NCBI GenBank assembly: GCA_964521865.1
Contig: CAZFTJ010000003.1
Location: 62,001 to 126,000, forward strand
Direction: 5' to 3'
Source of the DNA: CAYSRJ01 sp964521865
Lineage (GTDB): Bacteria > Spirochaetota > B62-G9 > DRHN01
DNA length: 64,000 bases
Part shown: positions 18,211 to 27,127 of the stretch, piece by piece
How positions within the stretch are numbered: position 1 is the stretch's first letter
How the letters are laid out: every line of letters starts with the position of its first letter
Program-made: the position numbers and the translations under genes
Notes under the pieces: model-generated
Told to the model about the DNA's origin: nothing
The model's input: only the letters and a program-made list of their open reading frames with translations
Database searches by the model: none

Positions 18211-18213
18211 CCA

Positions 18214-18242
18214 TAGATAACACGCGTCTGAACCGCTGTCAA
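18214..18242 (-). promoter_or_regulatory. Promoter of the riboswitch-btuB transcript
   Basis: On the minus strand a consensus TTGACA (18242-18237), a 17-bp spacer and TATCTA (18219-18214) would start transcription near 18207, right at the 5' edge of the riboswitch. Confidence 0.55.
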
Positions 18243-18318
18243 GAAAAAAATGCAGTATAAATCAGCAGTCGTCGGCTGCACCCCTACATAAAATGATAAA
18301 GCAATCGCTATAGTGTTA

Positions 18319-18347
18319 TTGACATTACCATATCCTATATATACAAT
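18319..18347 (+). promoter_or_regulatory. Promoter of the mla operon
   Basis: TTGACA (18319-18324), a 17-bp spacer and TACAAT (18342-18347) form a near-consensus sigma-70 promoter. The expected start of transcription, 6-7 bases later, coincides with the ATG of mlaE at 18354, so the message would be leaderless. Confidence 0.7.
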
Positions 18348-18353
18348 TACTTC

Positions 18354-19142
18354 ATGGCTGGTTATTTCGAGAGCTTCGGCGGCTGGTTTCTTTCAAAAGT
18401 ACAGACCATCATCGACTTCTGCGCATATACCTACATTATAATCAAAACCGGTATCGGAAAAAGGCCGGGCGGATACCGTACAAACCTGAACGTTCTTTTC
18501 AAACAGGTGCTGTTCACCGGAGTCGATGCACTCCCCCTCATTGCAATTGTGGCGCTTGCCATCGGCGGCATCTCAATCATACAGTCACTGACGTTTCTCC
18601 CCAGATTCGGAGGAGAATCCTTTATCGGCAACATACTCATAACGGTGATCGTCCGGGAACTGGGACCGCTTCTCACCGGTTTCATCGTTATCGGACGCTC
18701 TGGAACCGCAATCACCACGGAAATCGGAAATATGGTGGTTTCCCATGAGATCGAGGCCCTCGAATCTATGGGGATCGATCCCATCAGATACATTGTGCTT
18801 CCGAGAATATTCGGAATGACCGCTTCGCTCGTGAGTCTGAACATCTACTTCGACATCTTTGCAATAATCGGCGGATACCTTGTTTCGAAGCTGGTGCTCG
18901 TTACAAGCTTCATTCCCTTTTTACAGCGACTGCTTGAATCGGTGGTCCTCTCCGATCTCACCGTGAGTCTGCTGAAAGGTTTTATTTTCGGAATACTTAT
19001 ATCGCTGACAAGCACCTACAGGGGTTTTTCCGTGAAGACATCGTCGACCGAGGTGCCGCAGATGACCACAAAGGGAGTGGTGAATGCCATAACGGCTCTT
19101 TTTCTGGCAGACGGTGTTATTACGTTTATCTATTACTTTTGA
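18354..19142 (+). CDS. mlaE: MlaE-family phospholipid ABC transporter permease
   Basis: This 262-residue inner-membrane protein has the MlaE/YrbE domain: LFKQVLFTGVDALPLIAIVA, then FGGESFIGNILITVIVRELG, then PLLTGFIVIGRSGTAITTEI with EIGNMVVSHEIEALESMGID, and a C-terminal helix set. With MlaF (ATPase) and MlaD (MCE protein) it moves phospholipids between the membranes of diderm bacteria. No Shine-Dalgarno precedes the ATG, and the promoter -10 ends seven bases before it. No better internal start exists, since the amphipathic N-terminus typical of the family begins here. It is the first gene of mlaE-mlaF-mlaD-TPR. Confidence 0.92.
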   Translation: MAGYFESFGGWFLSKVQTIIDFCAYTYIIIKTGIGKRPGGYRTNLNVLFKQVLFTGVDALPLIAIVALAIGGISIIQSLTFLPRFGGESFIGNILITVIVRELGPLLTGFIVIGRSGTAITTEIGNMVVSHEIEALESMGIDPIRYIVLPRIFGMTASLVSLNIYFDIFAIIGGYLVSKLVLVTSFIPFLQRLLESVVLSDLTVSLLKGFIFGILISLTSTYRGFSVKTSSTEVPQMTTKGVVNAITALFLADGVITFIYYF

Positions 19143-19207
19143 AATACGGAGTTTCACTATGCGCTCCAGAGAACAGGTTCGGGTCGCGATCCTGAGGATG
19201 GAGTAAC

Positions 19208-19996
19208 ATGAACGACTCGATTCTCAAAATAGACGATGTGTCCATCTCGTTCGATCAGGAGAAGGTACTCGATTCGGTTTCCATGAGCATACCCAGAGGA
19301 CGTCTCGTAACCATTACCGGCCCTTCCGGCTGCGGCAAGAGCACGCTGCTGAAAATCTCGGCAGGGCTCATTTCTCCCGATACTGGCACGGTTTACATCA
19401 ACGGTGTCGACATCTTCAGTGCATCACGCAGCTCTCTGTACACGATGCGAAAGGAGTTCGGTTTCGTTTTTCAGGACGCGGCTCTCATCAGCAACCTTAC
19501 TGTTTTCAATAACATCGCACTCCCGCTCCGGTACCACTTCAACCTCAATGATGATGAAATCGAAAAAAGAGTACACGATGTACTCGAAGGCTTCGATCTC
19601 CTGGAAATCAAGGGTCAGCTTCCGGCCCATCTCTCAACCGGACAGCGTAAACTGGCGGGATTTGCCCGTGCCCTGGTTGTGAACCCGAAGCTTATCTTTT
19701 TTGACGAGCCGGTTACCGGTATCGATGCGATTCACCAGCAGAAGATGATCGACAGGCTGATTCCGCTCCAGGACGATCCGAACATTACTCTCATAATGGT
19801 GAGCCACAATCTCGATTTTATCAAAGCCTATGCAGACTATATCGCTCTTCTCTATGCGGGAAAGCTCTTCGCATACGGAAGGCGGGATGAAATTCTTCGA
19901 TCATCCGACCCGATTCTTCAGAAAATTATGTCGATTATAGTAGATGAGGAGGCAATCATCGCCGAAGAGGTGCTCGGCCTTTTGACGGGAAAATGA
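19208..19996 (+). CDS. mlaF: MlaF-family ABC transporter ATPase
   Basis: This 262-residue ATPase has Walker A GPSGCGKST (residues 38-46), a Q-loop FGFVFQDAALISNLTVFNN, a signature LSTGQRK and Walker B LIFFDEPVTGID, with the switch His in VSHNLDF. The signature Gly-Gly is changed to Thr-Gly (LSTGQ for LSGGQ); some Mla ATPases also vary here. It is the energy-supplying subunit of the MlaE permease. It is 65 bases after mlaE and in the same operon; ATG 19208 follows GATGGAG. Confidence 0.92.
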   Translation: MNDSILKIDDVSISFDQEKVLDSVSMSIPRGRLVTITGPSGCGKSTLLKISAGLISPDTGTVYINGVDIFSASRSSLYTMRKEFGFVFQDAALISNLTVFNNIALPLRYHFNLNDDEIEKRVHDVLEGFDLLEIKGQLPAHLSTGQRKLAGFARALVVNPKLIFFDEPVTGIDAIHQQKMIDRLIPLQDDPNITLIMVSHNLDFIKAYADYIALLYAGKLFAYGRRDEILRSSDPILQKIMSIIVDEEAIIAEEVLGLLTGK

Positions 19997-20081
19997 GAGT
20001 GGAAAACAACAGGGTATTGCCAGCGGGCCGGAACTGCTTCAAGAACCGGAATCAACTTATGGAGAGTAAAAGGAAAAAACA

Positions 20082-21047
20082 ATGTCTTTCAGATTCAAAC
20101 ACCTCGAAAAGATAGTGGGTGTATTTCTCACTATTGTTATTCTTGTCATAATTGCCGTAATCATTATGATCGGCCGGGAGCGGAGATGGTTCGAAAAGCA
20201 GTACTTGTTCAACACAAAGTTTCTCAGGGGGGAGGGCATCTCTCTGGGCATGCAGGTCTCGATAAAGGGCATACAGATCGGCGAGGTAAAGTCGGTGTTT
20301 CTCAACGAGGACAACTGGATCGATGTGGGCTTTTCGGTATACCAGGAGTACTCGTCGCGGATCAGAAAGGACAGCGTGGTCAAGCTCAGGGCGCCTCTCA
20401 TCGGCACCAAGGTGCTTGAGATAATTCCGGGAGACAAAAACATGCCGCAGCTTGCAAACGGCTCGTATATATGGTCTGAAGATACCGATCAGGGTGAACG
20501 AATACTCGCCGAGAAACTCAAGGGTGAACGCCCCGACCAGATGACGCGGCTCATGAACAACCTGGAAAAGCTCACCTATAATCTCTCGGCCGAGAACGGC
20601 AGTCTCGAACCGGCCCTTGCGAAAATACAGGAATTCTTTACCATGCTTACCGCAAAGGATGAAAGCCTGCCCAGAACACTGGCATCGCTCGAGCGCATCA
20701 CCAGATCGATCGAAGAAAAGCAGGGCAGTATCGGGAAGCTGATGTACGACGACTACGAGCTCTATCAGAGCATCGTCGAGCTCATGGATAATCTCAATAA
20801 AACGATCAGCAACTTTGAGGAGCTGTCGGCAGCCCTCTCCGATACCTCGCCGGAGATCAAGGCTGCGATCGACCGGAGCAACAGAACCATGAACGAGGCA
20901 ATCGGCCTTATCAAAATACTCAAGCAGAACTTCTTCGTTCGCGGGTTCTCCTCAAGAAAAGAGATCCAGCCGCTGCCCCTGGACAGCACCGAACGTGAGG
21001 GAGGGTACGCGCCCACCGTCGAGGGATATGAAGGGAGGAACGAATGA
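20082..21047 (+). CDS. mlaD: MlaD/MCE-family lipid-binding protein
   Basis: This 321-residue protein has one N-terminal transmembrane helix (residues 10-30, IVGVFLTIVILVIIAVIIMI). An MCE domain covers about residues 38-130: FLRGEGISLGMQVSIKGIQI, GEVKSVFLNEDNWIDVGF, LRAPLIGTKVLEIIPG. A long helical tail (about 150-300) is rich in coiled-coil heptads (LEKLTYNLSAENG, LMDNLNKTISNFEEL). MCE proteins form hexameric rings that carry lipids; the helical tail could form a tube or needle across the periplasm. It lies between mlaF and the TPR lipoprotein, overlapping the latter by four bases. Confidence 0.9.
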   Translation: MSFRFKHLEKIVGVFLTIVILVIIAVIIMIGRERRWFEKQYLFNTKFLRGEGISLGMQVSIKGIQIGEVKSVFLNEDNWIDVGFSVYQEYSSRIRKDSVVKLRAPLIGTKVLEIIPGDKNMPQLANGSYIWSEDTDQGERILAEKLKGERPDQMTRLMNNLEKLTYNLSAENGSLEPALAKIQEFFTMLTAKDESLPRTLASLERITRSIEEKQGSIGKLMYDDYELYQSIVELMDNLNKTISNFEELSAALSDTSPEIKAAIDRSNRTMNEAIGLIKILKQNFFVRGFSSRKEIQPLPLDSTEREGGYAPTVEGYEGRNE

Positions 21048-21976
21048 GGCGATACATCTTTTTCTCTCTCATCCTGTCTGCCCTGTTTATCACCTCATGT
21101 GCATCCGACCGGCCCATCATGATCGTGAAGGAAACGGCGCATGATTACGAAACCCTTGCCCTCGAGCACTACAACAGGGGGGACTTTGAAAATGCAATAC
21201 ATAACTTCGAAAAGGCTCTTGAAGAAAACAAAAAGGTGAGCAATCTCCCTGGAATTTCGTCGGACCTGTACAATCTCGCACGCTGTTACATAAATTACGG
21301 GCTCTACGATAACGCCCAGAAGCTGCTTGGTGAAGCGCAGGAAATCAACACGGTGGCCGGAGACAAAAGCAGGGCCGCAGATGTGAACCTGCTTCTCGCA
21401 ACAATACGGATCAGAAAAAAGGAGTATGATGAGGCGCTTGATCTGCTCCAAAAGGGCTATACATTGTATCAGGAAGACAAAAACAAAAAGGGGGTGGCAA
21501 ACGCACTGAACAATATCGGCTCCATCTACATAAAAAAAGGAGACTACGAGTCCGCCGGCCGTAATATAGAGTCCGCAATATCCATACACAAAAAGGAAAA
21601 GAACCACAGCGGCCTTGCAGCTGCATACAACAACTTCGGGTATCTGAACGAAATTCAGGGCAACGGGGAGAAGGCCCTGGAGTACTACCTTCTGGCCCTC
21701 GATGAAGACAGGTACATGGAAAACAGTCTGGGGATTTCCTCTGATTTGCACAATATAGCCGAATTATACAATAAAGACGGAGATTTCAAAAACGCTCTCT
21801 TTTACTATAAACGCGCCCTCGAGGTAAACAGGGGTTTGTCTCTTATCGGTAGAATGAAAAATGATCTCAATAGTATTATCAATATCCTCGGTATACTCGG
21901 CCGGTCCCAGGAAAAAACGATCTACGAAAAAGCGCTGGCGGAGCTTGAAAAACCGGGGAACAGCGGTGATCAATAA
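21044..21976 (+). CDS. TPR-repeat lipoprotein of the mla operon
   Basis: This 310-residue protein has a lipoprotein signal (FFSLILSALFITSC, Cys19). About six tetratricopeptide repeats span residues 35-290, for example YNRGDFENAIHNFEKALEEN and NNIGSIYIKKGDYESAGRNI. Its start overlaps the mlaD stop by four bases, so it is translated together with the transporter. Canonical Mla systems use MlaC (periplasmic) and MlaA (outer-membrane lipoprotein) as partners; neither is here. This lipoprotein may take a partner role, which is inferred from position only. Confidence 0.82.
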   Translation: MRRYIFFSLILSALFITSCASDRPIMIVKETAHDYETLALEHYNRGDFENAIHNFEKALEENKKVSNLPGISSDLYNLARCYINYGLYDNAQKLLGEAQEINTVAGDKSRAADVNLLLATIRIRKKEYDEALDLLQKGYTLYQEDKNKKGVANALNNIGSIYIKKGDYESAGRNIESAISIHKKEKNHSGLAAAYNNFGYLNEIQGNGEKALEYYLLALDEDRYMENSLGISSDLHNIAELYNKDGDFKNALFYYKRALEVNRGLSLIGRMKNDLNSIINILGILGRSQEKTIYEKALAELEKPGNSGDQ

Positions 21977-22069
21977 AAATTTTATCCTCCCAGGGCATTT
22001 AATTCTTGAATAATGAATGGGAATATGATACTTTTGTGCCGGTTTCTATATAACGATATTCAATAACGG

Positions 22070-22096
22070 TTATTCGGGCACTTCGCGTCCGAATAA
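22070..22096. repeat. REP-like hairpin element, copy 1
   Basis: A 27-base element with arms TTATTCGG and CCGAATAA encloses the loop GCACTTCGCGT. It is related to the copies at 44109, 59091 and 62022. Arm bases change together (T-A here against C-G in the copy at 62022), so pairing is preserved. It lies upstream of the small ferredoxin gene. Confidence 0.6.
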
Positions 22097-22200
22097 TACC
22101 GCCGGTGCAAACACCTGAACAACCCGGGTGAGCGGACATAATTTCCGCGCAGGACATCTCGCTTTCCGGCGGCTGTATACCCTTTTGGAAGGAGGATGGT

Positions 22201-22389
22201 ATGAAGGTAAGTATCGATGAAGACCTCTGCACCGGTTGCGGTGCATGCTCGGACGACGTGCCGGATGTATTCGAAATGGGTGACGAAATCGCTGAAGTGA
22301 TTCAGCCTGATGTGCCCGATGATCTCGAGGATGCGGTCAGAGAAACTGCAGAAGGCTGCCCCGCGGAAGCAATTATTATAGAAGAATAG
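22201..22389 (+). CDS. Small [4Fe-4S] ferredoxin
   Basis: This 62-residue acidic protein has CTGCGAC (Cys10, Cys13, Cys16) and a distant Cys in AEGCPAEAI (Cys53). It is the pattern of single-cluster 4Fe-4S ferredoxins of Thermotoga or Desulfovibrio type. DDVPDVFEMGDE replaces the second cluster region. GGAGG lies seven bases before the ATG. It is monocistronic, about 220 bases after the mla operon. It could serve as a low-potential electron carrier, including for the MBX-like complex encoded at 48-59 kb, but nothing ties the two together beyond chemistry. Confidence 0.93.
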   Translation: MKVSIDEDLCTGCGACSDDVPDVFEMGDEIAEVIQPDVPDDLEDAVRETAEGCPAEAIIIEE

Positions 22390-22817
22390 CAGGATTCTAA
22401 CTGACAACTCCCCGAAACCGCTTTACTCTCATAACCGTGTAACGGGGTCGGGAACTATCGTCTATACTATACGCCATTTCACATTGTCGAAGAAGTTTAG
22501 GCGTCTTAGCAAACAAACCGAACCCTGCTGTACTGCAACTGCCACCTCTTTTGAAAACAGCCATTCTTCTGTGCCTGCAATCTCCAGATGATGATTGAGA
22601 TGCCCCTGCATATACTGTAAAGAGATTTCCTTGAGATGTGTTTACCACGCCATTCGGGAGGTAAGAGACGGAAGGTTTAAAATAAAGGGTTATCGACTAG
22701 ACTACTCTACCCACGTAGTACAATAGGCACTGGTGGAATGCACCTTTGCAGGGTTGAGTTCTGAACTGTAAATCCCGGAATGTGTCGGCGTAAAACGGTT
22801 TTCAGCCTTTGAAGACA
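22390..22817. other. Intergenic stretch without a recognised feature
   Basis: About 430 bases lie between the ferredoxin and the convergent sugar permease gene. Short frames here lack ribosome-binding sites and known motifs. I see no convincing terminator. Confidence 0.4.
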
Positions 22818-23744
22818 TCAGCCTTTGATGGAGCCCGCCAGTATCCCCCGTATGAAGTAGCGCTGCAGGGAGAAGAACACCACCAGGGGAAGGATCATGG
22901 AGATGAACGCCGCCGAGGTGAGAAACTCCCAGCCTCCTCCGTATGAATTGACCAGGTTGGATATGGTCACGGTCATGGGCGCCACCTCCGGGGTGCCGCC
23001 CAGGTAGATGAGGGCCACCAGCAGGTCGTTCCACACCCACATGAACTGAAAAATGGCCAGGGAGGCGATCGCAGGCACGGATATGGGAAGGACCATACGG
23101 TAGAATATCTGAAAGTGGGACGCTCCGTCGAGAAAGGCCGATTCGAACAGATCCTCCGGTATCCCTCCGATGAAGTTCCTGAGAAGATAGATGGCGAAGG
23201 GAAGGCCGTATGCGGTGTGGGCGATCCATATACCGGGGAAGGTGCCGGTGAGATGCAGCCTGTTGAATAGCCTGAGTACGGGGATAAGGGTCATCTGGAG
23301 GGGCACCACCAAAAGCCCGATGATCATCAGAAAAAGGGTATCCCTTCCCGGAAAGCGCATCCATGAGAATGCATAGGCGGCAAAGGCCGCAATCAGTATG
23401 GGCATCACTGTCGCCGGTATGGCGATCATAAGACTGTTGAAGAAGCTCCTCCCCATGTTGGCTCGCTGTATGACATGCAGATAGTTCTCCATGGTAAACC
23501 TGTGCTGGAAGGTGAAAGCATTCCACCATCCGGTGGTGAGGATAAGCGACCTGGGTCTGAAGGAGCTGATGAGGAGGCCTGTGGTGGGAACAAGCCAGAC
23601 AATGCAGATGACGATCAGGATGATGTGAAGGGGACTCCGCCTCACGAAGAGCACTAGCCTGCCGGCCAGGTTGTTCCATGTACGGGAGGTCTGCGGCTTG
23701 TTAAAAGATGGTGCTTTACCCGGTGTTCCTCTCCTCTCTATCAT
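22818..23744 (-). CDS. Carbohydrate ABC transporter permease (MalG/AglG type)
   Basis: This 308-residue inner-membrane protein has six predicted helices and the coupling EAA loop DLFESAFLDGASHFQIFYRM, followed by VLPISVPAIASLAIFQF. The N-terminal VWLVPTTGLLISSFRPRSLI, followed by TTGWWNAF, is reminiscent of alpha-glucoside permease AglG. It overlaps the upstream permease gene by four bases. No ATP-binding subunit is encoded next to it, so it probably relies on a shared MsiK/MalK-type ATPase elsewhere. The base composition of this three-gene unit looks richer in G+C than its neighbours. Confidence 0.9.
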   Translation of the reverse strand: MIERRGTPGKAPSFNKPQTSRTWNNLAGRLVLFVRRSPLHIILIVICIVWLVPTTGLLISSFRPRSLILTTGWWNAFTFQHRFTMENYLHVIQRANMGRSFFNSLMIAIPATVMPILIAAFAAYAFSWMRFPGRDTLFLMIIGLLVVPLQMTLIPVLRLFNRLHLTGTFPGIWIAHTAYGLPFAIYLLRNFIGGIPEDLFESAFLDGASHFQIFYRMVLPISVPAIASLAIFQFMWVWNDLLVALIYLGGTPEVAPMTVTISNLVNSYGGGWEFLTSAAFISMILPLVVFFSLQRYFIRGILAGSIKG

Positions 23745-24721
23745 CGCTCACCTCCCCTCTGTCCGAAGCGCTTTATGTTCATGAGCATTACAGGGATGAT
23801 GGCGATAAGCAAAATCACCGCCAGGGCGCTCGCCATACCGAAGTTCAGGAAATTAAACATCTCCTTGTACATCCGGTTCGCGATTACCTCCGTGCCCAGT
23901 ATACCGTTGGTCATCACGTACACGATGTCGAAGATCTTGAGCACGTTGATGATCAGGGTGGTTGTAACCACCACAATGGTGGGTTTGATGAGGGGAAGGG
24001 TCACCCTGAAGAAGACTTGGAGCTCTCTGGCTCCGTCCATTCGCGCTGCTTCCACGATCTCCTTCGGCACACCCTTGATACTCGCGGAGAGGATGACCAT
24101 GGCGAAGCCGGTCCACATCCATATGCCAACCACGATGAGCGCCCAGTTGTTGATCCCGGGGTTGAAGAGCCATGCCTGCGGCTCGAAGGAGGGAAAAAGA
24201 GAGGTCAGCACAGCGTTCACTGTCCCGATCTGGAGCGTACCCTTGGGCTTGAATTCGTACATGAACTTCCATATCACTCCGGCTGCAACGAAGGAGATGG
24301 CCATCGGGAGAAAGATGAATGCCTTGGCCACGGACTCGTACTTAACCCGGTCGGAGAGCACTGCGATGAGCAGGCCAAGGGTAACCGTCACCAGGGTGAA
24401 GAACACAAGCCACAGCACGTTGTTGCGCAGAACGATAAGCATATCCCTCTCGGTGAAGATGCGAAAGTAGTTTAAAAGACCCACGAACCGGGAGGAATCC
24501 TGGTTCATCAGGCTCATGATTATTGTGTTGATTACCGGATAGAGAAGAAACACGGTAAGCAAGATGAGTCCCGGCGCCACCCACAGCCAGGGGCGGACCC
24601 TCCTCTGCCGGTGGAAGCTCAATCTGGATACGGCCTTTTCAACCAGAAAGATGTACAGGGTGAGTCCGGCGGGAACGCCGAATACCGCCGCCATCGCGAG
24701 GAGAGCACTTCCCACTATCAT
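23741..24721 (-). CDS. Carbohydrate ABC transporter permease (MalF/AglF type)
   Basis: This 326-residue permease has an N-terminal extra helix pair, typical of MalF-like subunits. The segment AKAFIFLPMAISFVAAGVIW resembles AglF. The EAA loop reads PKEIVEAARMDGARELQVFF, then RVTLPLIKPTIVVVTTT. It pairs with the downstream MalG-type permease (overlap four bases) and the upstream binding protein. The sugar is not defined by the sequence; an alpha-glucoside is the best guess from the resemblance to AglF/AglG. Confidence 0.9.
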   Translation of the reverse strand: MIVGSALLAMAAVFGVPAGLTLYIFLVEKAVSRLSFHRQRRVRPWLWVAPGLILLTVFLLYPVINTIIMSLMNQDSSRFVGLLNYFRIFTERDMLIVLRNNVLWLVFFTLVTVTLGLLIAVLSDRVKYESVAKAFIFLPMAISFVAAGVIWKFMYEFKPKGTLQIGTVNAVLTSLFPSFEPQAWLFNPGINNWALIVVGIWMWTGFAMVILSASIKGVPKEIVEAARMDGARELQVFFRVTLPLIKPTIVVVTTTLIINVLKIFDIVYVMTNGILGTEVIANRMYKEMFNFLNFGMASALAVILLIAIIPVMLMNIKRFGQRGGER

Positions 24722-24871
24722 TACATTCTTTCCTCAATATTGTGAACATGATTACTGCGGTTTTTTCACAAGCCTTTTACAGGTCGGGGTAAGACATCCA
24801 CACGGACTGGCGCTGGAGAATCCTGTCCCGGCAGGAACGGGATTCTCCAGCCGGATTATCCGGCCGGTGTC

Positions 24872-26194
24872 TCAGTAGGCCTGCTGTCTCGTTCTCTCCA
24901 GATTCCTCAGTATGCTGTCCAGCCTGTCGGGGTTCTGGACGTAGTCCATTATGGCGGACCAGAAGGCGTTGTTCATTTCACCGGGCATCATATCGGATGC
25001 GTCGAAGACCACGATCTCCGCCTTCTGGAGGATCTTCGCTGCCTGCTTGCTGAGCACATCGGGATAGAATACCAGGGACAGGTTCCTGTCGGCTGAAAGA
25101 GCACCTGTGCCGCTGGTCCAGTAGGATTGAGCCTCCGGCGTGGTGAGGTAACGGATGAAAGACCGGGCCTGAGGAGTGTCTTCGAACATTCCCACCAGGT
25201 CGCCGGCCGCCTCAATCGCATTCTCGTACTGGGGTTTGATGGGAGGAAACCCGAAGAAGTTGAAGTCCTCCCCCGGCTTCAGGTCGGGGAACTGGTCCTT
25301 GATGAATCCCTGGATAAAGCTTGCCTGCATGTGGAAGTACGCACCTGGAGGATTGAGGAACAGGGGTGCAGCCGCCTGCCCGAAATTAGTGGACAGCACG
25401 TACTGTTTCCCGCCGTACACCATGTTCGGGTTCGCCACGATCTGTCCCCAGGTTTCCCAGGCTTCCCTGATCTCGGGTGACGTCCAGGAGAGCTTCCCCT
25501 TGTACCAGTCTCTGTACTTGTCCGGGCCGTAAAGCCTGAGAAAGATGTTCTCAAGCCAGTCGGTACCCACCCAGCCGCTCGCCGCACCGCTTTCCAGCCC
25601 TATGGACCACGGGGTCTTTCCCTCGCGTACGAGCTTCTGTGCGATGCTCATCATCTCTTCTGCGGATTCAGGCGGAACCTTTATGCCCTCGCGTTTCAGA
25701 ACCTTGGGATTGTACCAGACCAGGCCCTTGATGGCCACCTTGGCGAACACGCCCACCAGCTTACCATCCACGGTTCCCATATCCAGCCATCCCTTGGCGT
25801 AATCGCTTCGGATACGGCTCATGTCCAGAACAGTGCTCAGGTCCACCAGCTTGCCTGCTCTGGCAAACTCTGCCATCTTTCCCGGTCCGGGCAGCACGGC
25901 AATTTCGGGAGGATTCCCGGCCTGTACCCTGGTAGTCAGTATCGCGTTGATGTCCCGACTCCCCTCGTATTGCACATGGATTCCCGTGGCTTCTTCGAAG
26001 GACTTAGCCATTTCGTTGAACACGTCAAGCTCCTGGCCTCCCCACACGGCGAGCACCTTTACCGTGCCTCCAACCTTGCCCATTTCCCCCGCGGCGTACA
26101 ACTTCCCGGGCTCGCGAGAAGCTATAATCAAGATGAATAACACAGCTGCAGCCGCAGCCACCGCGGCGATAAGTACCTTTGACCTTTTCTGCAT
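24872..26194 (-). CDS. Sugar ABC transporter substrate-binding protein
   Basis: This 440-residue protein belongs to the family-1 extracellular binding proteins. It has a signal segment (KVLIAAVAAAAAVLFILIIA), then GGTVKVLAVWGGQELDVFNE, then EATGIHVQYEGSRDINAIL. Conserved later parts include GLVWYNPKVLKREGIKVPPE and RSFIRYLTTPEAQSYWTSGT. ATG 26194 is preferred because AGGAGG lies seven bases before it; the frame is open 20 codons upstream. It is the first gene of the unit, followed by two permeases. No lipobox Cys is visible. Confidence 0.9.
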   Translation of the reverse strand: MQKRSKVLIAAVAAAAAVLFILIIASREPGKLYAAGEMGKVGGTVKVLAVWGGQELDVFNEMAKSFEEATGIHVQYEGSRDINAILTTRVQAGNPPEIAVLPGPGKMAEFARAGKLVDLSTVLDMSRIRSDYAKGWLDMGTVDGKLVGVFAKVAIKGLVWYNPKVLKREGIKVPPESAEEMMSIAQKLVREGKTPWSIGLESGAASGWVGTDWLENIFLRLYGPDKYRDWYKGKLSWTSPEIREAWETWGQIVANPNMVYGGKQYVLSTNFGQAAAPLFLNPPGAYFHMQASFIQGFIKDQFPDLKPGEDFNFFGFPPIKPQYENAIEAAGDLVGMFEDTPQARSFIRYLTTPEAQSYWTSGTGALSADRNLSLVFYPDVLSKQAAKILQKAEIVVFDASDMMPGEMNNAFWSAIMDYVQNPDRLDSILRNLERTRQQAY

Positions 26195-26254
26195 GAGCTT
26201 TTCCTCCTTATGGTTGAGATCTTGTAGTGATGCCGCACAAAATGAATGAGGCAT

Positions 26255-26763
26255 CTCTATAAAACTACTCCTCTACTGTAATACACTAATGTCATATCCA
26301 ATCCCGTCAACTTCAAAATTCAATTATTGGTATGATTCCCTGAATTGACACTTCTCCGGTCGACTCCCCCGGATACTGAGCCTGCGCCGGCACCATAGAC
26401 CCAAATGAAAAAAGGGGGTGGCGAGCCCCACGAGTACCCGCCGCCACTGGTCGGAGCGTGAGCATGCCCTTCCCTGTCACTGAATAATGTTCCCGACCGA
26501 TAATTGATAGGTAAAACTAGATTTTCAGCGTGCTGGAAATACCACCGAAGCCCCGATTTTTAGGTAAAACATGGAATAACGGATCTCATCCAACCGAACG
26601 TCTTTCACATATATGCTGTTGTCCTTCCCCATTATACTATGCTTTAAAACAATGTCAAGAAATTCTTGAATAAGCACCCATTTCTTAAATTACAGCAGTA
26701 TGAGGGGTACGTATTATGCCTGTAAGAGTTGTCTGGCGAAAAGAGAAAACGTATACATCGTGT
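26255..26763. other. Intergenic stretch before the sugar ABC unit
   Basis: About 500 bases lie between the efflux operon end and the sugar ABC unit. It holds a possible terminator (26408-26431) and two copies of AGGTAAAAC (near 26508 and 26562), which is too short to mean much. TTGACG near 26310 could be the -35 of the ABC promoter, but no good -10 is seen. Confidence 0.4.
26408..26431 (-). terminator. Possible terminator of the efflux operon
   Basis: On the minus strand GGGG, the loop CTCGCCA and CCCC are followed by a run of six U. It lies 330 bases past the last gene of the RND operon. The stem is short, so the call is weak. Confidence 0.35.
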
Positions 26764-27063
26764 TTACACCGTCTCGAAGACCGGGACGACGAATGCGCGA
26801 AGCCCGACTGAGGTGAATGTGGACTGGAGGGATCGTATCCTTTGGAGCAGGGCCTCTTTTTTCTCATTGTCGACGACGATCATGAGCACGTTGTTCAGTC
26901 CGGGCCAAACATGGTCGCCGAGATGTGGGTCGTTTCTTCCCACTCCCGACACATCCTTCCATTTTGTGTAGTACTGCATGTCCAGATTGGTCAGTATTTC
27001 GCCGAGCTCTTCGTCAATTGCGCGGTCATAGACAATATATACCAGCATCTTTTTGTCTCTCAT
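26764..27063 (-). CDS. PG0541-family transporter-associated small protein
   Basis: This 99-residue protein is a ferredoxin-like-fold, PII-reminiscent protein that in many genomes accompanies RND pumps. It has KMLVYIVYDRAIDEELGEIL, then a segment YYTKWKDVSGVGRNDPHLGD with GDHVWPGLNNVLMIVVDNE. The combination of the TKW..V.G.G motif, HxGxHxWPG and a C-terminal LRAFVVPV is what I know of this family. Its biochemical role is not established. It follows the RND gene by 64 bases as the last gene of the TetR-TolC-adaptor-RND operon, which suggests a regulatory or accessory role for the pump. Confidence 0.8.
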   Translation of the reverse strand: MRDKKMLVYIVYDRAIDEELGEILTNLDMQYYTKWKDVSGVGRNDPHLGDHVWPGLNNVLMIVVDNEKKEALLQRIRSLQSTFTSVGLRAFVVPVFETV

Positions 27064-27127
27064 TGCATATCTACCCTCTTTTGTTTAGCTTCTAAAAGTT
27101 ATTATCCGATACCGTAATTATCCGGCG

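Noticed and set aside
22702..23679. A 325-codon minus-strand frame overlapping the MalG-type permease
   Set aside because: It is rich in His, Arg and Pro without any domain, and it covers a clear permease gene in another frame. It is a shadow of GC-rich codon use.
26500..26575. Two copies of AGGTAAAAC about 55 bases apart
   Set aside because: Nine-base repeats in AT-rich spacer are weak evidence; no further copies or symmetry.
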